Assembly: GCA_025330725.1 (NCBI GenBank)
Contig: JAIWND010000030.1
Coordinates: 62,001-126,000, forward strand
DNA: 64,000 nucleotides
Source: Chlamydoabsidia padenii
Lineage: Eukaryota > Mucoromycota > Mucoromycetes > Mucorales > Cunninghamellaceae
Direction of reading: 5' to 3'
The notes beneath the pieces are model-generated. The model saw nothing but the letters and a program-made list of their open reading frames with translations, did not search any database and was not told the DNA's origin. The position numbers were made by a program, and so were the translations under genes. Positions 10,501-20,640 of this stretch are shown piece by piece. Positions within the stretch are counted from its first letter, which is position 1, and the number at the start of each line of letters is the position of its first letter.

Positions 10501-10767
10501 TCATTGTGAAGAGCTCATCTCCTTTAACTTTTTCACATTGGATTCCAACAAGTAAATCAATTTTCTTCGATGAATACTATCACTACCACCTGTATTAGCT
10601 TGCATTGTTTCCAAATTCTTGAAACAGTTTTCCAGAGCAATCAATTGTTGTTTAGCAGGAGTGGATTGAGGTCGGACGGGTGGATGGATATTCGAACATA
10701 CTTGATACATCACAGTGCGACAATGACGACGAGATAATACACAGCGGCTTGTAAGAGAGGAAATCAT
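10501..10767 (-). CDS. Small unknown protein, possibly mitochondrial
   Basis: An 88-residue intronless frame with ATG at 10767. The N-terminus MISSLTSRCVLSRRHCRTVM is rich in Arg and Ser with no acidic residue, as in mitochondrial presequences. The rest (IALENCFKNLETMQ, RKLIYLLESNVKKL) is predicted to be helical. A pyrimidine-rich tract lies just upstream of the ATG on the coding strand. I do not recognise the family. Its position in line with POLD4 and the ubiquitin protease, with short spacers, supports a real gene. Confidence 0.5.
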   Translation of the reverse strand: MISSLTSRCVLSRRHCRTVMYQVCSNIHPPVRPQSTPAKQQLIALENCFKNLETMQANTGGSDSIHRRKLIYLLESNVKKLKEMSSSQ

Positions 10768-11329
10768 TTGATTTTCTTTTTCTTTTTCTTTTGAATTGCA
10801 GTATTTGGGTGATTATTTATACTCTAACGTTTTATTCTTTTTCCCACAACATTCACCTGACAATGACAGCGCCAAGTTCTGGATCAGATGATAATGTACA
10901 TAAATAAACAATTACTATTACCACATCTTATCTTTTTGTTTATGCGTTGATTTCAAATGCAAATGAGAAAGAAAAGAAGAGTTCTATATATGGCAACTGT
11001 GGTAAACAGCGGTACTTTCTGGAAAAATTGATTTTCCCGCACCCTTTCTTTATTTCCCGAGCACATTTCCCCCCTTTTTATATTCAAAAAACCAAGTGAT
11101 CTGATCAATATAATGAAGCCCATAAAATGATCAAAAGAAAAGGAAAAAAAAAAAAGGCAAACATTTGACTGACAGACGGGGATTGAACTTGTTTGAAAAA
11201 AGGGACTTCCCACCAGGACCCTTCTCCATCTGGGATTGAAATGTGGGGTGGTTATATCCCGGGGAGTGCGGGGAACGGGAAATTCTTTTTTTTAACTCTC
11301 TCTCTCTTTGTTTTGTCATTATTTTACAT
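10768..11329. other. Divergent promoter region
   Basis: About 560 bases between the minus-strand small gene and the plus-strand zinc-finger gene, so it probably carries both promoters. T/C-rich runs precede each ATG (TTTAACTCTCTCTCTCTTTG before 11330). No repeat or RNA gene is seen. Confidence 0.55.
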
Positions 11330-11930
11330 ATGGGTGCCTTTCGACGATACAATACTAGTTCTAGAGACTCATCATATACTTCTCCACCACCTCCGCCACC
11401 ACCCATTAGTAATCTGCAAGATCTTTTAGACCACTATCAACATGAACCCGATCTATTAAAAATAATTCTACGAACCAAAGTAGAAGAAGACCGTCGGAAA
11501 GCAGAAGAAGCGCGACTATTGGTCAAACAACTAGATTATTGCATGTCACTCCATAAAAAGACGACACCAGTGGTATTTAAACAACAACAACAACGACGAT
11601 CCATGCAACCAGTGACACGAATCATTGAAACCAAAGATTCACATTATAAAGATACTTTTCTTTGGAAGAATAATGGAAAAACAACACATAAAAAGACGGG
11701 GTGGAAAAGCACTTATTACAAATGTGCCAATGCGAACAAGGTAGGTCGGGTAGTTTCGGAGAGGGGGGGGGGAGGGACAAGAGACTAAACTTTTATATAT
11801 TATATGTATGTAATAGGGATGTCCTGTGAATAAAACGGTAAATGTATCAGGAAAAGGTGATTATATCATTAAGTATCGTGGACATCATTTGTCTTGTTGT
11901 GATCAAATTGAGCGGATTTGTGATTTATGA
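11330..11930 (+). CDS. WRKY/FLYWCH-like zinc-finger protein
   Basis: Exons 11330-11740 and 11817-11930 give 174 residues. After a proline run (SPPPPPPP) comes a charged helix (KVEEDRRKAEEARLLVKQL). The C-terminus then reads WKSTYYKCANANKGCPVNKT, followed by GDYIIKYRGHHLSCC. The spacing Cys-x6-Cys, a beta-rich stretch, then GHH/Cys is that of the WRKY-GCM1/FLYWCH zinc-finger superfamily; compare the plant pattern YY.C...GCPV.K.V....Y.GEH. The WRKY heptapeptide is absent, with FLWKNNGK in that position. The intron falls between the two cysteines. It is likely a nuclear DNA-binding protein or a domesticated transposon-derived regulator. Family-level confidence is moderate. Confidence 0.65.
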
Positions 11931-12139
11931 TATTCCATGTAGGTTACACCACCTGTCATAACAATGAATTACATTTTTATTTTCATTTGTATAATACAAT
12001 TCACTATAGACTGATAATACTATTTACATATACATAAAAACTAATAAACAATCTATATCTCTGTATACCTATTTAAACAAACCATTATACTACTGTCCTT
12101 GTTGTTGAATCTATAGTGAAAAATTGTATTTTGATCGTC
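11931..12139. other. AT-rich spacer
   Basis: The 3' flank of the zinc-finger gene, with AATTACATTTTTATT and ACTAATAAACAAT near 11965 and 12045 that could serve polyadenylation. Nothing else is seen. Confidence 0.5.
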
Positions 12140-12610
12140 GGTGGAGAGTACCCGCTTTGATCGGAAAGCATACTTCCGGTTTCTGAATTTCCCTTCCCGG
12201 CGACACCATCACAGTAAGAGATATAACAAAGAATCAAGTCAGATTATCTCTCATTCTTCTTTCCGCTCTCTTTCCACCACTGCCAATGTGGTCAGCCAGG
12301 CTACAACGGTTATCCAATCAAACAATCTATATAGTAATGCTGGTCACTTGGTATGAATCCGCTCTCTGTCTTTCTCTATTTCTTTGTCTCCACTCCTTTG
12401 TCTATGTCCTATCCACTCCTTCTATATATTCAAATCTTTTCCGGGGTTAACCGCTTTCCCAACATCACTGCACTTCGGTGGTAAGTTTTATCATTTCCAT
12501 AGATAAAAGGGGCTGATCATAGTACTGACTGACTGTTTGATTTTTTTCCCTATGTATGATTGCTTTGATCATTTCTCTCAACCACTTTTAAACATTGTAT
12601 ATTTTATTGT
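12140..12610 (+). repeat. Dispersed ~450-bp repeat, copy 2, with a possible spliced mini-gene
   Basis: Inverted partner of 5430-5870. The shared coding-like stretch reads SFRSLSTTANVVSQATTVIQ and then a donor-like GTATGA at about 12351. A CCATAG acceptor near 12502 would continue the frame as IKGADHSTD and a stop. The partner copy keeps the frame up to the donor but has lost the acceptor. No known protein family is recognised; it may be the tail of an uncharacterised mobile element. Confidence 0.6.
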
Positions 12611-12675
12611 TGCTTTTATTTAATTAATAAAACTAGTAAAAAAAATCATACAAACTATACAACACTATATACCCC

Positions 12676-14199
12676 CTAATTCATTTTCTTGTTCCCACCC
12701 AACATATCGGCATTATACTTGGCCACATCATTCATCAAGCGGACCTGATCAGCCACATCCTTGAGCGCACCCAACACCACGCCATTACCCGTCGAAAAGT
12801 TATACATGTAATAATGCAACCCCGTCTGATCACAGAATTGACGCACCAGAGGCACACATTGCCTGAGATTATGGCGCGGCAAACGAGGAAACAAATGATG
12901 GACGGCCTGGTACTGTAACCCCCCATGGAACCAATCCAACCACACTGGACAATCCACATCCATCGTTGTACGTAGCTGGTGAGCAGGAAAAGGTTCATTT
13001 TCAATCACGTCCGTGGACATGCCGAAATGGGACAAGGTGATCTGGACATGGAGCGGAAACGTGAGCATATACGAGACCATGAGGTACATGAGCCGAATCG
13101 ACCACGACGGTAACCAAGCCAACAGAGTACCATACCACATAAAAAACACCATAATCCCCATCCATTCCAATCGAGGCATGCGCACGTGCTTGGACGTTAA
13201 CAGATAGGTAAAAGACAAGACATGGAGGTTGAATCGACCAAACGCCAAGACGAGATAGTACAAGTGATGTTGATGGGCAATAAAGAATTTGGCTATACTA
13301 TCAAATGTCATGACACGTTGGTAATAAGACGAGTACAAGTTTTGGAAGAATCGGGTGGTGATGGCCAAAAAGGGGACGTGTTGAATATCCGGATCATGTT
13401 CAGGGTCGTTGGTAACAATATGGTGCACGTTATGATTATCCTTCCACCAACCGAGTGAGAGTCCACCGATGAAATTGGCAATGAGCACCCCGATGACATG
13501 GTCAATATGTACTTGGCCCGTGATTTCATTATGACCAGCGTCGTGGGCGGTAAAGACGAGTTGGTGCCAGAACCCTGCCATACAGATTGCACTCGTCAAG
13601 TAATGTAGGGTGTTTGTCCCACGTAAAGCCAGCCAGAGAGAGACATAAATGAGGAGCACACACCGGCAACAATCTTTATAATAGCGATACAGGTTACATT
13701 CAAACAGTCCACGGTCTTTGAGGTCTTGTTCCAGTTCTTGATAGTGGTGTCGCAATGTCTCGTGATCCACCATGCCTATTTGTTGATTCTTTGTTTGTTG
13801 AGTTGAATGAGACTGGTAAAGGTGAGAGATGGCCTGGTCGAATCCTTCTACACTGAGCCCACCGGTCCATGTCGCCTGTAGTGGTTCCATGGGTTGCCTT
13901 TGTACGTCATTGTTGCTGGGTACTGATGGTGAGGAGTAATAGTCGCCTATATAAAACTTGTTCATCATCTTGTTGTAAACCATGGGTGGATGCATGCTTC
14001 GTATTTCGTCTGTCATATCACGGCCCAATCCATGTCGAATAGCCAATTCACCACCTGGATGACGAGCGGCAAACCCATCTACCTTGTATACCTTGCTGTC
14101 AAAGATAAATAGTGCTTCGCCATTGTCTACCCGCTCCTTAAATGATTGTGGTGTAATAATGTCTTGATCACTAGTCAACACTTTAGTTATAGAAGGCAT
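12676..14199 (-). CDS. Cytochrome b5-fused fatty-acid desaturase, Delta8-sphingolipid type
   Basis: An intronless gene of 507 residues starting MPSITKVLTSDQD at 14199; an in-frame upstream codon would add an unlikely hydrophobic leader. The N-terminal cytochrome b5 domain has the heme motif ARHPGGELAIRHG. The desaturase domain has three histidine boxes: HDAGHNE, DNHNVHHIVTNDPEHDPDIQ and QAVHHLFPRLPRHNLR. The last box, QxxHH followed by PRLPRHNL, and HDPDIQHVPF favour Delta8-sphingolipid long-chain-base desaturases over Delta6 acyl desaturases. It acts in the ER membrane on ceramide-linked bases, taking electrons through the b5 domain. Substrate choice is inferred from motif similarity. Confidence 0.85.
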   Translation of the reverse strand: MPSITKVLTSDQDIITPQSFKERVDNGEALFIFDSKVYKVDGFAARHPGGELAIRHGLGRDMTDEIRSMHPPMVYNKMMNKFYIGDYYSSPSVPSNNDVQRQPMEPLQATWTGGLSVEGFDQAISHLYQSHSTQQTKNQQIGMVDHETLRHHYQELEQDLKDRGLFECNLYRYYKDCCRCVLLIYVSLWLALRGTNTLHYLTSAICMAGFWHQLVFTAHDAGHNEITGQVHIDHVIGVLIANFIGGLSLGWWKDNHNVHHIVTNDPEHDPDIQHVPFLAITTRFFQNLYSSYYQRVMTFDSIAKFFIAHQHHLYYLVLAFGRFNLHVLSFTYLLTSKHVRMPRLEWMGIMVFFMWYGTLLAWLPSWSIRLMYLMVSYMLTFPLHVQITLSHFGMSTDVIENEPFPAHQLRTTMDVDCPVWLDWFHGGLQYQAVHHLFPRLPRHNLRQCVPLVRQFCDQTGLHYYMYNFSTGNGVVLGALKDVADQVRLMNDVAKYNADMLGGNKKMN

Positions 14200-14534
14200 T
14201 GGCAATAAAAATGAAGACAAGATGAGAAAGAAAAAAGAGAGATGAATTAAAAAACAAGGGGATAAAAAAAGTTGCTTGACGGAATAATTCAAATCCCGCT
14301 GTAACGATGGCCCTCACGGTAAAAAAAGCATGATTGATCTTGTAAATTACATGATTGCACGATGGATCAAGTATAGTCATGTAAAATGCATAATCTCCAT
14401 AGTGTACTTACACAATTGCATGATTGAACCAGGTAAATACATCATGGATATACATGATCCGAAGGATAATAAAACCTCATCCATTAATAAAAAACATATT
14501 GATTGATACCAATGATAAAAACATAGCCTTTTAT
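14200..14534. other. Region rich in CATGAT motifs
   Basis: Upstream of the desaturase. Between 14340 and 14465 the motifs CATGAT, CATGTA and TACATGAT recur, resembling 16370-16500 and weakly 28130-28230. It may be a degenerate dispersed repeat. No gene is seen. Confidence 0.4.
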
Positions 14535-15140
14535 TTACTTATTCACCATATAAAACTATTACTACAATTATTCTAATCTACCACGGTGTTTTGGCATTGT
14601 ATACGTACCAATCACCAATGTTTTCCAGAAAACGTAGTGTTTTTCAGGGGTCCCATCATTGGTCTTCAATACCACTGTTCGTTTTCGAGTATTCCGGTAA
14701 TCTATATAATACATCCAAGTGTCATAATCATATTCCATTTGATAAAGCCATACGGTAACGTATTGTGCACCACGATGTTCCAAGAAGAATGGCACATCAC
14801 CAAAATAGTATGTTGCCGTGTAATGGGGGAGCTTGTATGTCTACAAAACTTGTTAACCCGGACCCTGGAGATCATCGGATAGTGGATTCTTTTTGCCACC
14901 GATCGATGTGCAGCACTTGTTAATAAACCACCAAATATGGGGTGTTGAGATGATGAGGTACTCTATTGTTGTTGCTGTTGAGTGATTGGTTGTCCATGTC
15001 ATTTGTTGATTTTTCAATTAAAGATACCCCCAGTAGACCAACCATCGAGCATTCGTACAAGCATTGTTTACAGTGCAGACCAGTTTCATTATAGTGATAG
15101 ACCAGTTTCATTATAGTGATAAAGTGTGGAAGAAGTAGGG
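14535..15140. repeat. ~600-bp duplicated segment, copy A (partner at 43277-43860)
   Basis: Aligned by eye to 43277-43860 in the same orientation, with only scattered substitutions and few small indels. Shared landmarks are CCATATAAAACTATTACTAC, GTTCGTTTTCGAGTATTCCG, CCACCGATCGATGTGCAGCA and CGAGCATTCGTACAAGCATT. Copy A has a tandem 22-base duplication, GACCAGTTTCATTATAGTGATA, at 15078-15121 that is single in copy B. The minus-strand reading frame is described separately. Confidence 0.85.
14568..14840 (-). CDS. Terminal exon of an uncharacterised duplicated gene (copy A)
   Basis: The frame is open from an acceptor-like TTTTGTAG at about 14841 to TAA at 14568, 90 codons. It contains YYFGDVPFFLEHRGAQYVTV, LYQMEYDYDTWMYYIDYRN and KRTVVLKTNDGTPEKHYVFW. 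It is rich in Tyr and Trp and looks like a structured domain. Differences from copy B fall partly at third codon positions, hinting at past selection on the protein. Upstream exons on the minus strand could not be assigned. Function and family are unknown; a transposon origin is possible because the whole segment is dispersed. Confidence 0.45.
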   Translation of the reverse strand, partial: TYKLPHYTATYYFGDVPFFLEHRGAQYVTVWLYQMEYDYDTWMYYIDYRNTRKRTVVLKTNDGTPEKHYVFWKTLVIGTYTMPKHRGRLE

Positions 15141-15352
15141 TTTTTAAAAGCTGATTTTACTTTTCTTTCTTGCTGTCCTTTTTACAACATTCACAATCAC
15201 CTACTGAAAAAGCACACAAATCAGGTAAAACTCACTTGGAAATGTTATTTGGGCATTAATACACTATATACTATGTTACTTAGCAAAACATCAACCCTTT
15301 CTGCGCCACAACACCTTTTTTATTGTTAGTTACCTTTCTTATTTCTATTTAG

Positions 15353-15995
15353 GCAATCAACCAAACAATCACTCGACATGATCATGGCCATAGACCAACG
15401 ATTGAAAGCAGTAGAAAATGGAAATGGATAACTAAACAATACTGCCAATACTTTGACTAATGCAACTGGACGAATAGAAGAATAGCTTGAACGATTACTC
15501 GAACAACAACAACAACAACAACAACTACTACTGGATACTCAACAATAACTATTGGATACTCAACAACAACTGGAACAACAATAATTGCAGGAACATCAAC
15601 CAGAATAACAGCCGTACCCTTTACTTGACGTTCCCCAGCCAACACATGCAGGAAAAAACGACCAAGGAAAAATGTACCGTAGTCGAAGCAGCAACGTGTA
15701 TTTTTTAGATGCCCTTCGTATCATACCAACACCACCTTGAATAAAATGAAGACCAAGTACCCCCGGAAACAAAAGGATGGAGCCATTTGGGCACCAAAGT
15801 TACTAAATGGTTTGCTTCAAACATATTACGATTGGAATGGTCCCAAGCTATCCCGTTTGATGAAAATTCAATTAATATGGAATATGATAGTGAACTAATT
15901 CGATTGATAACTTTTGAAATATAGGCAACAATAACAACACTCACATCCAAGACAGCAGCTGACGCGGTCGGTCCCTCCTCTTCATCACCAACAAG
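15353..15995 (+). pseudogene. Glutamine-rich pseudogene with stops only of TAA/TAG type
   Basis: After an acceptor-like TTTCTATTTAG the plus strand reads QSTKQSLDMIMAIDQRLKAV and continues through a Gln-rich coil (LERLLEQQQQQQQ, LLLDTQQ) to RSRSSNVYFLDALRIIPTP. Five in-frame stops occur at 15429, 15483, 15546, 15582 and 15606, and all are TAA or TAG at places where Gln would fit the context. A frameshift near 15736 then opens KTKYPRKQKDGAIWAPKL. A coiled-coil protein of unknown family is suggested. Confidence 0.5.
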
Positions 15996-15999
15996 GTTA

Positions 16000-16503
16000 G
16001 CTTCACTTCTTCATTGCTACTTCATTCATCATCACCAACATCATCGCACGGATTAATCTCATCCTCATCAAGGGGTGTGTTTGATCTTCCTGAACCAACA
16101 GAATAACAACAAACAATACCTCTTGTGGCTCCAGATGTATAGGAAATCGATCGAAAAGGAAAGGCGAAGGAAAAGCAACGAACGACGACATCTTGACACG
16201 AAAAAGACGACGACGACGGCAGGAATTATATATATATATATATATATTTACTATATAGTTACTATTATTGTTAGATATTACCATTTTACCTCTCTATATA
16301 TATCTCATAATAAATAGTCTTTTATAACATCATTTTACACAATGTTTGGGCGTGGGGTGAGGTTATTATATGCAAGATGGGATCGTGTATGATCGGGTAT
16401 TTACATGATTCAAACCCGCGATACATCATGTCAATCATGCATTTTAGTAAAGGTGACATGATGGAAAACATGTATGAATCGTGTAATTTACATGATCGGT
16501 CGT

Positions 16504-16538
<35 letters not shown>

Positions 16539-16539
16539 C
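16000..16539. other. Non-coding stretch with TA microsatellite and poly-T tract
   Basis: A TA run lies at 16228-16247 and a T31 tract ends at 16536, directly before the tRNA-like repeat. CATGAT motifs cluster at 16385-16500. Short open frames here are in simple sequence and are not accepted as genes. Confidence 0.6.
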
Positions 16540-16798
16540 GTGCCTAGTCAGAGTTGGAAGGAGCTTTACCGCTCCATTGTCAACGGATGCTAATGATTAA
16601 AGTGGCCATGTGGACACTATGACCCATTTCCAACATAATTTACCGCAAAAGTCAAGTACCAAGGCCCTTGTGTTAGTATGTTTAGGCTTGCAATGACTTT
16701 TACCTTTCCTTTGCGACGAAGATATTTTTTCTATGATAGACGAAAGAAAGCTTCATTTTCAAACGTCGAACACCAAAATTCAATGCGCCTAACAATTC
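16540..16798 (+). repeat. tRNA-like dispersed repeat, copy 2
   Basis: Nearly identical to 6000-6242 over GGATGCTAATGATTAAAGTG, AACATAATTTACC, the block ending TTTGCGACGAAGAT, and CAATGCGCC. It is preceded by a T31 run and GTGCCTAG, as is the inverted copy at 63080-63240 (in reverse complement). Confidence 0.7.
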
Positions 16799-17427
16799 CC
16801 GATTTGGGGGCATGATCATGGAGGAGAAGCGTTGTCAGTCGAGATTTCGTTACTCGTTGTAGAGTCCAAATTTATAAATGCAGACTCTCTCGACCCAACT
16901 TCTCCCCGTGCCCCCTCTTTGCGAGGGCACTACATTGTATTTCTATTACTATTAACACATTGTTGCGCAAAAAAACGGGATTTCAAAGTTTCATGATGAT
17001 GAAGAAGTTTGAGATGTCCGTACGATTTGGCGTTTGAAAACAACAGCAGGATTTTATTTATTTAGAAGAGTGATTTGTTGTACTGCAATTGTACTATTAT
17101 TTTTTAAATCAATAGCTATGATATAGTCTACTTTTTATATCCCCTTTTCCCTTTGGCTTTGGCCAAATGGTCGGCACCGTTCGGGTGCTGCCTGCGGCGC
17201 AAATTTGTCAATACGTTTACGTTTAGGTGTAGAGTTACAATACAACTTTTTGATGGGGTCAGGGGCCGCACCAATCAGCAGACAACATCAGCATTTCAAA
17301 AAGACTGGGATTAAAACGGGGATCAAAAGATGTTGAGTTTGAGATATTTCCATTAAGAGATAACGAAATGATGAAGTCTAGTTCTATATAAAGTAATTAT
17401 TAATCTATATCCAAGGGTGGTTATGTT
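16799..17427. other. Intergenic region without recognisable genes
   Basis: Contains a short GC-rich island with GGCACCGTTCGGGTGCTGCC at about 17174 and an imperfect hairpin GCCCCCTCTTTGCGAGGGC at about 16909. No coding frame of note. Confidence 0.5.
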
Positions 17428-18322
17428 TCAGGATTTTAGTGATGAGGGATCAGCAGTTTGTTCTACATCCATGGTTTTTTCAGATCGTGGTTTGTATTCG
17501 ATTCCCTTGTTGCCATTGTACCATTGGAAGAAGTAATACAATATAAAGATACCAGCATCAAAGATAGCAATACCAATGTAATTCACCAAACTGAGGATAT
17601 CAATCGTCGGTCGGAAGGCTACAACAAAAAGAGTGAGTGACAGAGCCCCAACAACATACCCCCTTATATTACCAAGACTGATGGTTGAGAATACAGATCC
17701 AAAAAAGTCCATAAATAGAAACCCATGAGATACACCTTCCACCCGTCGATATTCTTTTTAGAAGGAAAAGATCAGTAAACAAAAGTGCATTCTGAAAGAA
17801 CTTACTAAATATATCCCAGTATTGAGGCAAGAAGCCAAACAAGATAGTGACCACCGGCAAAACACCAAAGAATTCAATGGCTCGATAATTCCCTTCAGCA
17901 CGTTCATAAGCAAACGTCAACCCAACCTCGATACCACCGAGAATAGCCAGAGTGATAAAATAGATACACCAAGATAACGTCTTGGATACGCCATGAGCAT
18001 AATACAATTCTTGACAAAAGCACATTGTACAGATCAAGACAAATAATTGAGGTTGGACGATCAAGGGAATGGCGACATGGAGTCCAATGTTGTAATTACC
18101 CAGCGTAATACCACTAAATATCCAAATCAACATTGTCCATGGTGAGACGCCTTCTGTCGATCCTCGTTTGTAATTCTTGTAGACTATGTATACAAAAAGG
18201 ATTGATCAACATGGTAAAGAAAAAATCCATTAGATCTATTTACCTTGAGGTGCCATTTGGAATGACCACAAGACAAGGCCAAAGTAGCTAAATACTTGTT
18301 CCAGCAAGTACCTATCCACCAT
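17428..18322 (-). CDS. PQ-loop repeat membrane transporter
   Basis: Exons 18322-18244, 18183-17806 and 17753-17428 encode 260 residues with about seven transmembrane helices, the standard size for PQ-loop proteins. The first PQ loop is FQMAPQVYKNYKRGSTEGVS and the second is GFLPQYWDIFKYRRVEGVSH; both have the Pro-Gln pair, and the first is split by an intron. Relatives export basic amino acids or cystine from vacuoles or lysosomes, so a vacuolar location is plausible but inferred. The C-terminal tail is charged (EYKPRSEKTMDVEQ). The start MVDRYLLEQVF is the first ATG giving a typical N-terminus; a further upstream exon cannot be excluded. Confidence 0.82.
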
Positions 18323-18523
18323 GTCGTATATGATGTGAGGAAAACAAAAAAAAAAAAAAAGCTTTTTTTTATATGTATTTGAATTCTCGCCACCTGAAAC
18401 GGCACTCCATCCATCATAAAATAAAATAAAAACATCAACCAATAAAATGCGAGGATCGATTCCTGAAATCAGGGGAGCTTAAGTACACAACATCTCCGCC
18501 AATCAATTCGAGCACCGAAAAGA

Positions 18524-18936
18524 TTCCTGAAAAGTTTGGGATTTGCTACGGACACGTAGGGATTTTCGCACCAAACGTGGAAACAGCTACACTCTTTACT
18601 AATATAACAGGGGTCTAGGTGAGGGTACATAAATAATCGGCACAGAAATGTGGTCAGTGAAGGGGAAAATTAAGTTCCCACATATGTCGGCATTTAAATA
18701 TTGCATGAATTACAGGTTTCATTGTTGTTATTCCTCCTTTCTTTTCTCTTCTTTTTATCCTTTGTTGCTCGTTTTCTTTTACAATGATTCATCCTCTTTT
18801 ATCTTCTGGACTATTCACTTTGTTTGACTCTACTATGGTTGGTGATATATCCACTTTTTTGAATCCTGCAATCTTTGAAAAAAGTCTACGTGCGAAATCC
18901 CTACGTGTCCGTAGCAAATCCCAAAAGTTTCTGGAA
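18524..18936. repeat. 413-bp foldback element with 47-bp inverted repeats
   Basis: Arms 18524-18571 and 18890-18936 are reverse complements with about four differences; the core is GATTTGCTACGGACACGTAG. The interior (18588-18889) and right arm recur at 42556-42900. A pyrimidine-rich promoter-like tract and ATG (18784) lie inside, so the element may have been the 5' end of a larger transposon whose body follows at 18980-20640. Confidence 0.7.
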
Positions 18937-18979
18937 AGAAAAATGCGGAGTTCAATGGTCACTGTACCTTTAACACGTA

Positions 18980-19700
18980 ATGTACTTGTACGTCTTTACT
19001 TCCTTTCATATCTCAACTTACTTTTACTTCTACATTTTCTCTTACCTCAAACCAATGACTTTATTACCTAAAGGCCAAAGACGGCTAAACATACTCTTTG
19101 TATCCCAACCTTTTCTTGGAAAACAAGGAGCAACAATTTCAGCAAATGATACCGATGACTTGGAATGGCTGATGGAAACATTTCATGATCATGATGTGTT
19201 TGGCCATGCCAGTAATGGGCTTCAAGTTTTGGTAGCACTCCATTACTATGGTTACGATGGCAACGGTGTCGGTCTTATCGCTGACTACTTTAGCATTTCA
19301 GGTACGCTCGAAAAAAAAAAGGAATCGCATACCCCTATTTTGAAAAAAAAAAGCGTACCTGATTTTTTTCCTAGAAGGATCTGTTGACAACTTTGCCTGA
19401 AACGTCGTGAAAGCGATTCGCCCTTGAATGCTCGGACTACTAACAACGCTTCCTCTTCGTCTGGTACTTTTACGTTTCCTCAAAACCAAACTATGTTGGT
19501 AAAAGAACACATGGCTGCTATCAGACATACATGGAACTCTAGTAAATCGGTGGTGGGGCCTCTGGAACAGTCAGGGCTAAAGAAAAAAAAAAACGGTGAC
19601 TGTGGTGGATACTCCTACTGTTATGGGTGCTGTGGTGGACTCTGCTATGGATATCGATGAAGGAAGCTATTAATAAAATCTTGCGATTCTTTTAAAAGTG
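18980..19700 (+). pseudogene. PIF/Harbinger-like transposase relic, N-terminal half
   Basis: The frame after 19060 reads DLEWLMETFHDHDVFGHASN then LQVLVALHYYGYDGNGVGLI and ADYFSIS. The LQV-VALYYxGxxGNG..L..I...F..S pattern is that of Harbinger-type DDE transposases just before the catalytic domain. After an intron-like GTACGC...CCTAG the frame resumes GSVDNFA, then a stop, then VVKAIRP, as expected for GTV.N.T..VIKAI, but with nonsense mutations. Beyond 19450 only fragments can be read. It is clearly dead. Confidence 0.6.
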
Positions 19701-20518
19701 TTGATTTGTGATAATCAGTTACGGATCAGGATGTATTCACTGATTGACCTGGATCTACGCATGATAACAGGATAGACAAAGGGAGCTCTAGCCATCACAC
19801 AAGTTGTTGATTTCATTAAAGAAGCTGCTATCAAATCATAGCTTTTTTACTCTGGTCGATTGAAAATACCCCTCTTGATAACATGCCACTTTCTATGGCC
19901 TACATTGATCAATCCTACTTTTAAGCATGTGCGGGAAACAAATCACAAACACAAATACAATTCTTCCAGGAGCTCGCCCCCATCCACATGGTCTAAAAAT
20001 CTACTCGAACATCCTCGCTAGCATGGCCATATCATCAGCTACTACGTTCACCTGCTCGGTCTTGGGCAACTAACTACATTCTAGTCAGGATACCGCCAGA
20101 CTCAGGTAAACATATATACAAGAATGCCGAAATGTGGCATTACTGATCCCGGATTTTTCAGAGGCAATCTTTCAATATCCTCCTCAAAATTTGAAAACTG
20201 ATGGATATGCCAGACGATCTCAAGAACAAGTTTTTCCTCCACTTGACTGGAACGATGTCACTCCTGATGAGCTGCAAAATAACTTTTTGTCTTTGATCTA
20301 GATCTATCATCTATCTTTGTGGCAAGCGACCAAGTGCGTAAATATACAACGGCAGTGTCGTCGACGAGAATGAAAATGATCCCATGGAGACACTGACGAT
20401 GGGACAAGAATGGGAAACTTTACGAGCCTGACACTCAAATGGCAAGCACAAAGCAACTTGATGGAGCTACAACAAATTGGTGATGAACAAAAAAAAAAAA
20501 AAAAGCAGCAGCAATGAT
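19701..20518 (+). other. Degenerate transposon interior
   Basis: Scattered coding-like fragments with stops in all frames lie between the Harbinger-like relic and the Tc1-like relic. I could not assign them to either. An A15 run sits at about 20490. Confidence 0.35.
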
Positions 20519-20640
20519 GGAATATGACACCCTCTCATCAAGAATCACTGAAGCATGCAACATGGTGCTTCATGGATACATTGGTCATTCTATTTCCCGC
20601 TTTGATGACTGCATAAATCGACGTCCTATGCAGTTTTAGA
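20519..20640 (+). pseudogene. Fragment of Tc1-like transposase C-terminus
   Basis: The stretch reads DTLSSRITEACNMVLHGYIG and HSISRFDDCINRRPM, then a stop. It aligns with the ends of the transposases at 6355-7687 (LSDRIAEACKAV) and 30728-31836 (DTLSKRITEACNSVEKGHFK). The preceding catalytic part is not readable. Confidence 0.7.
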
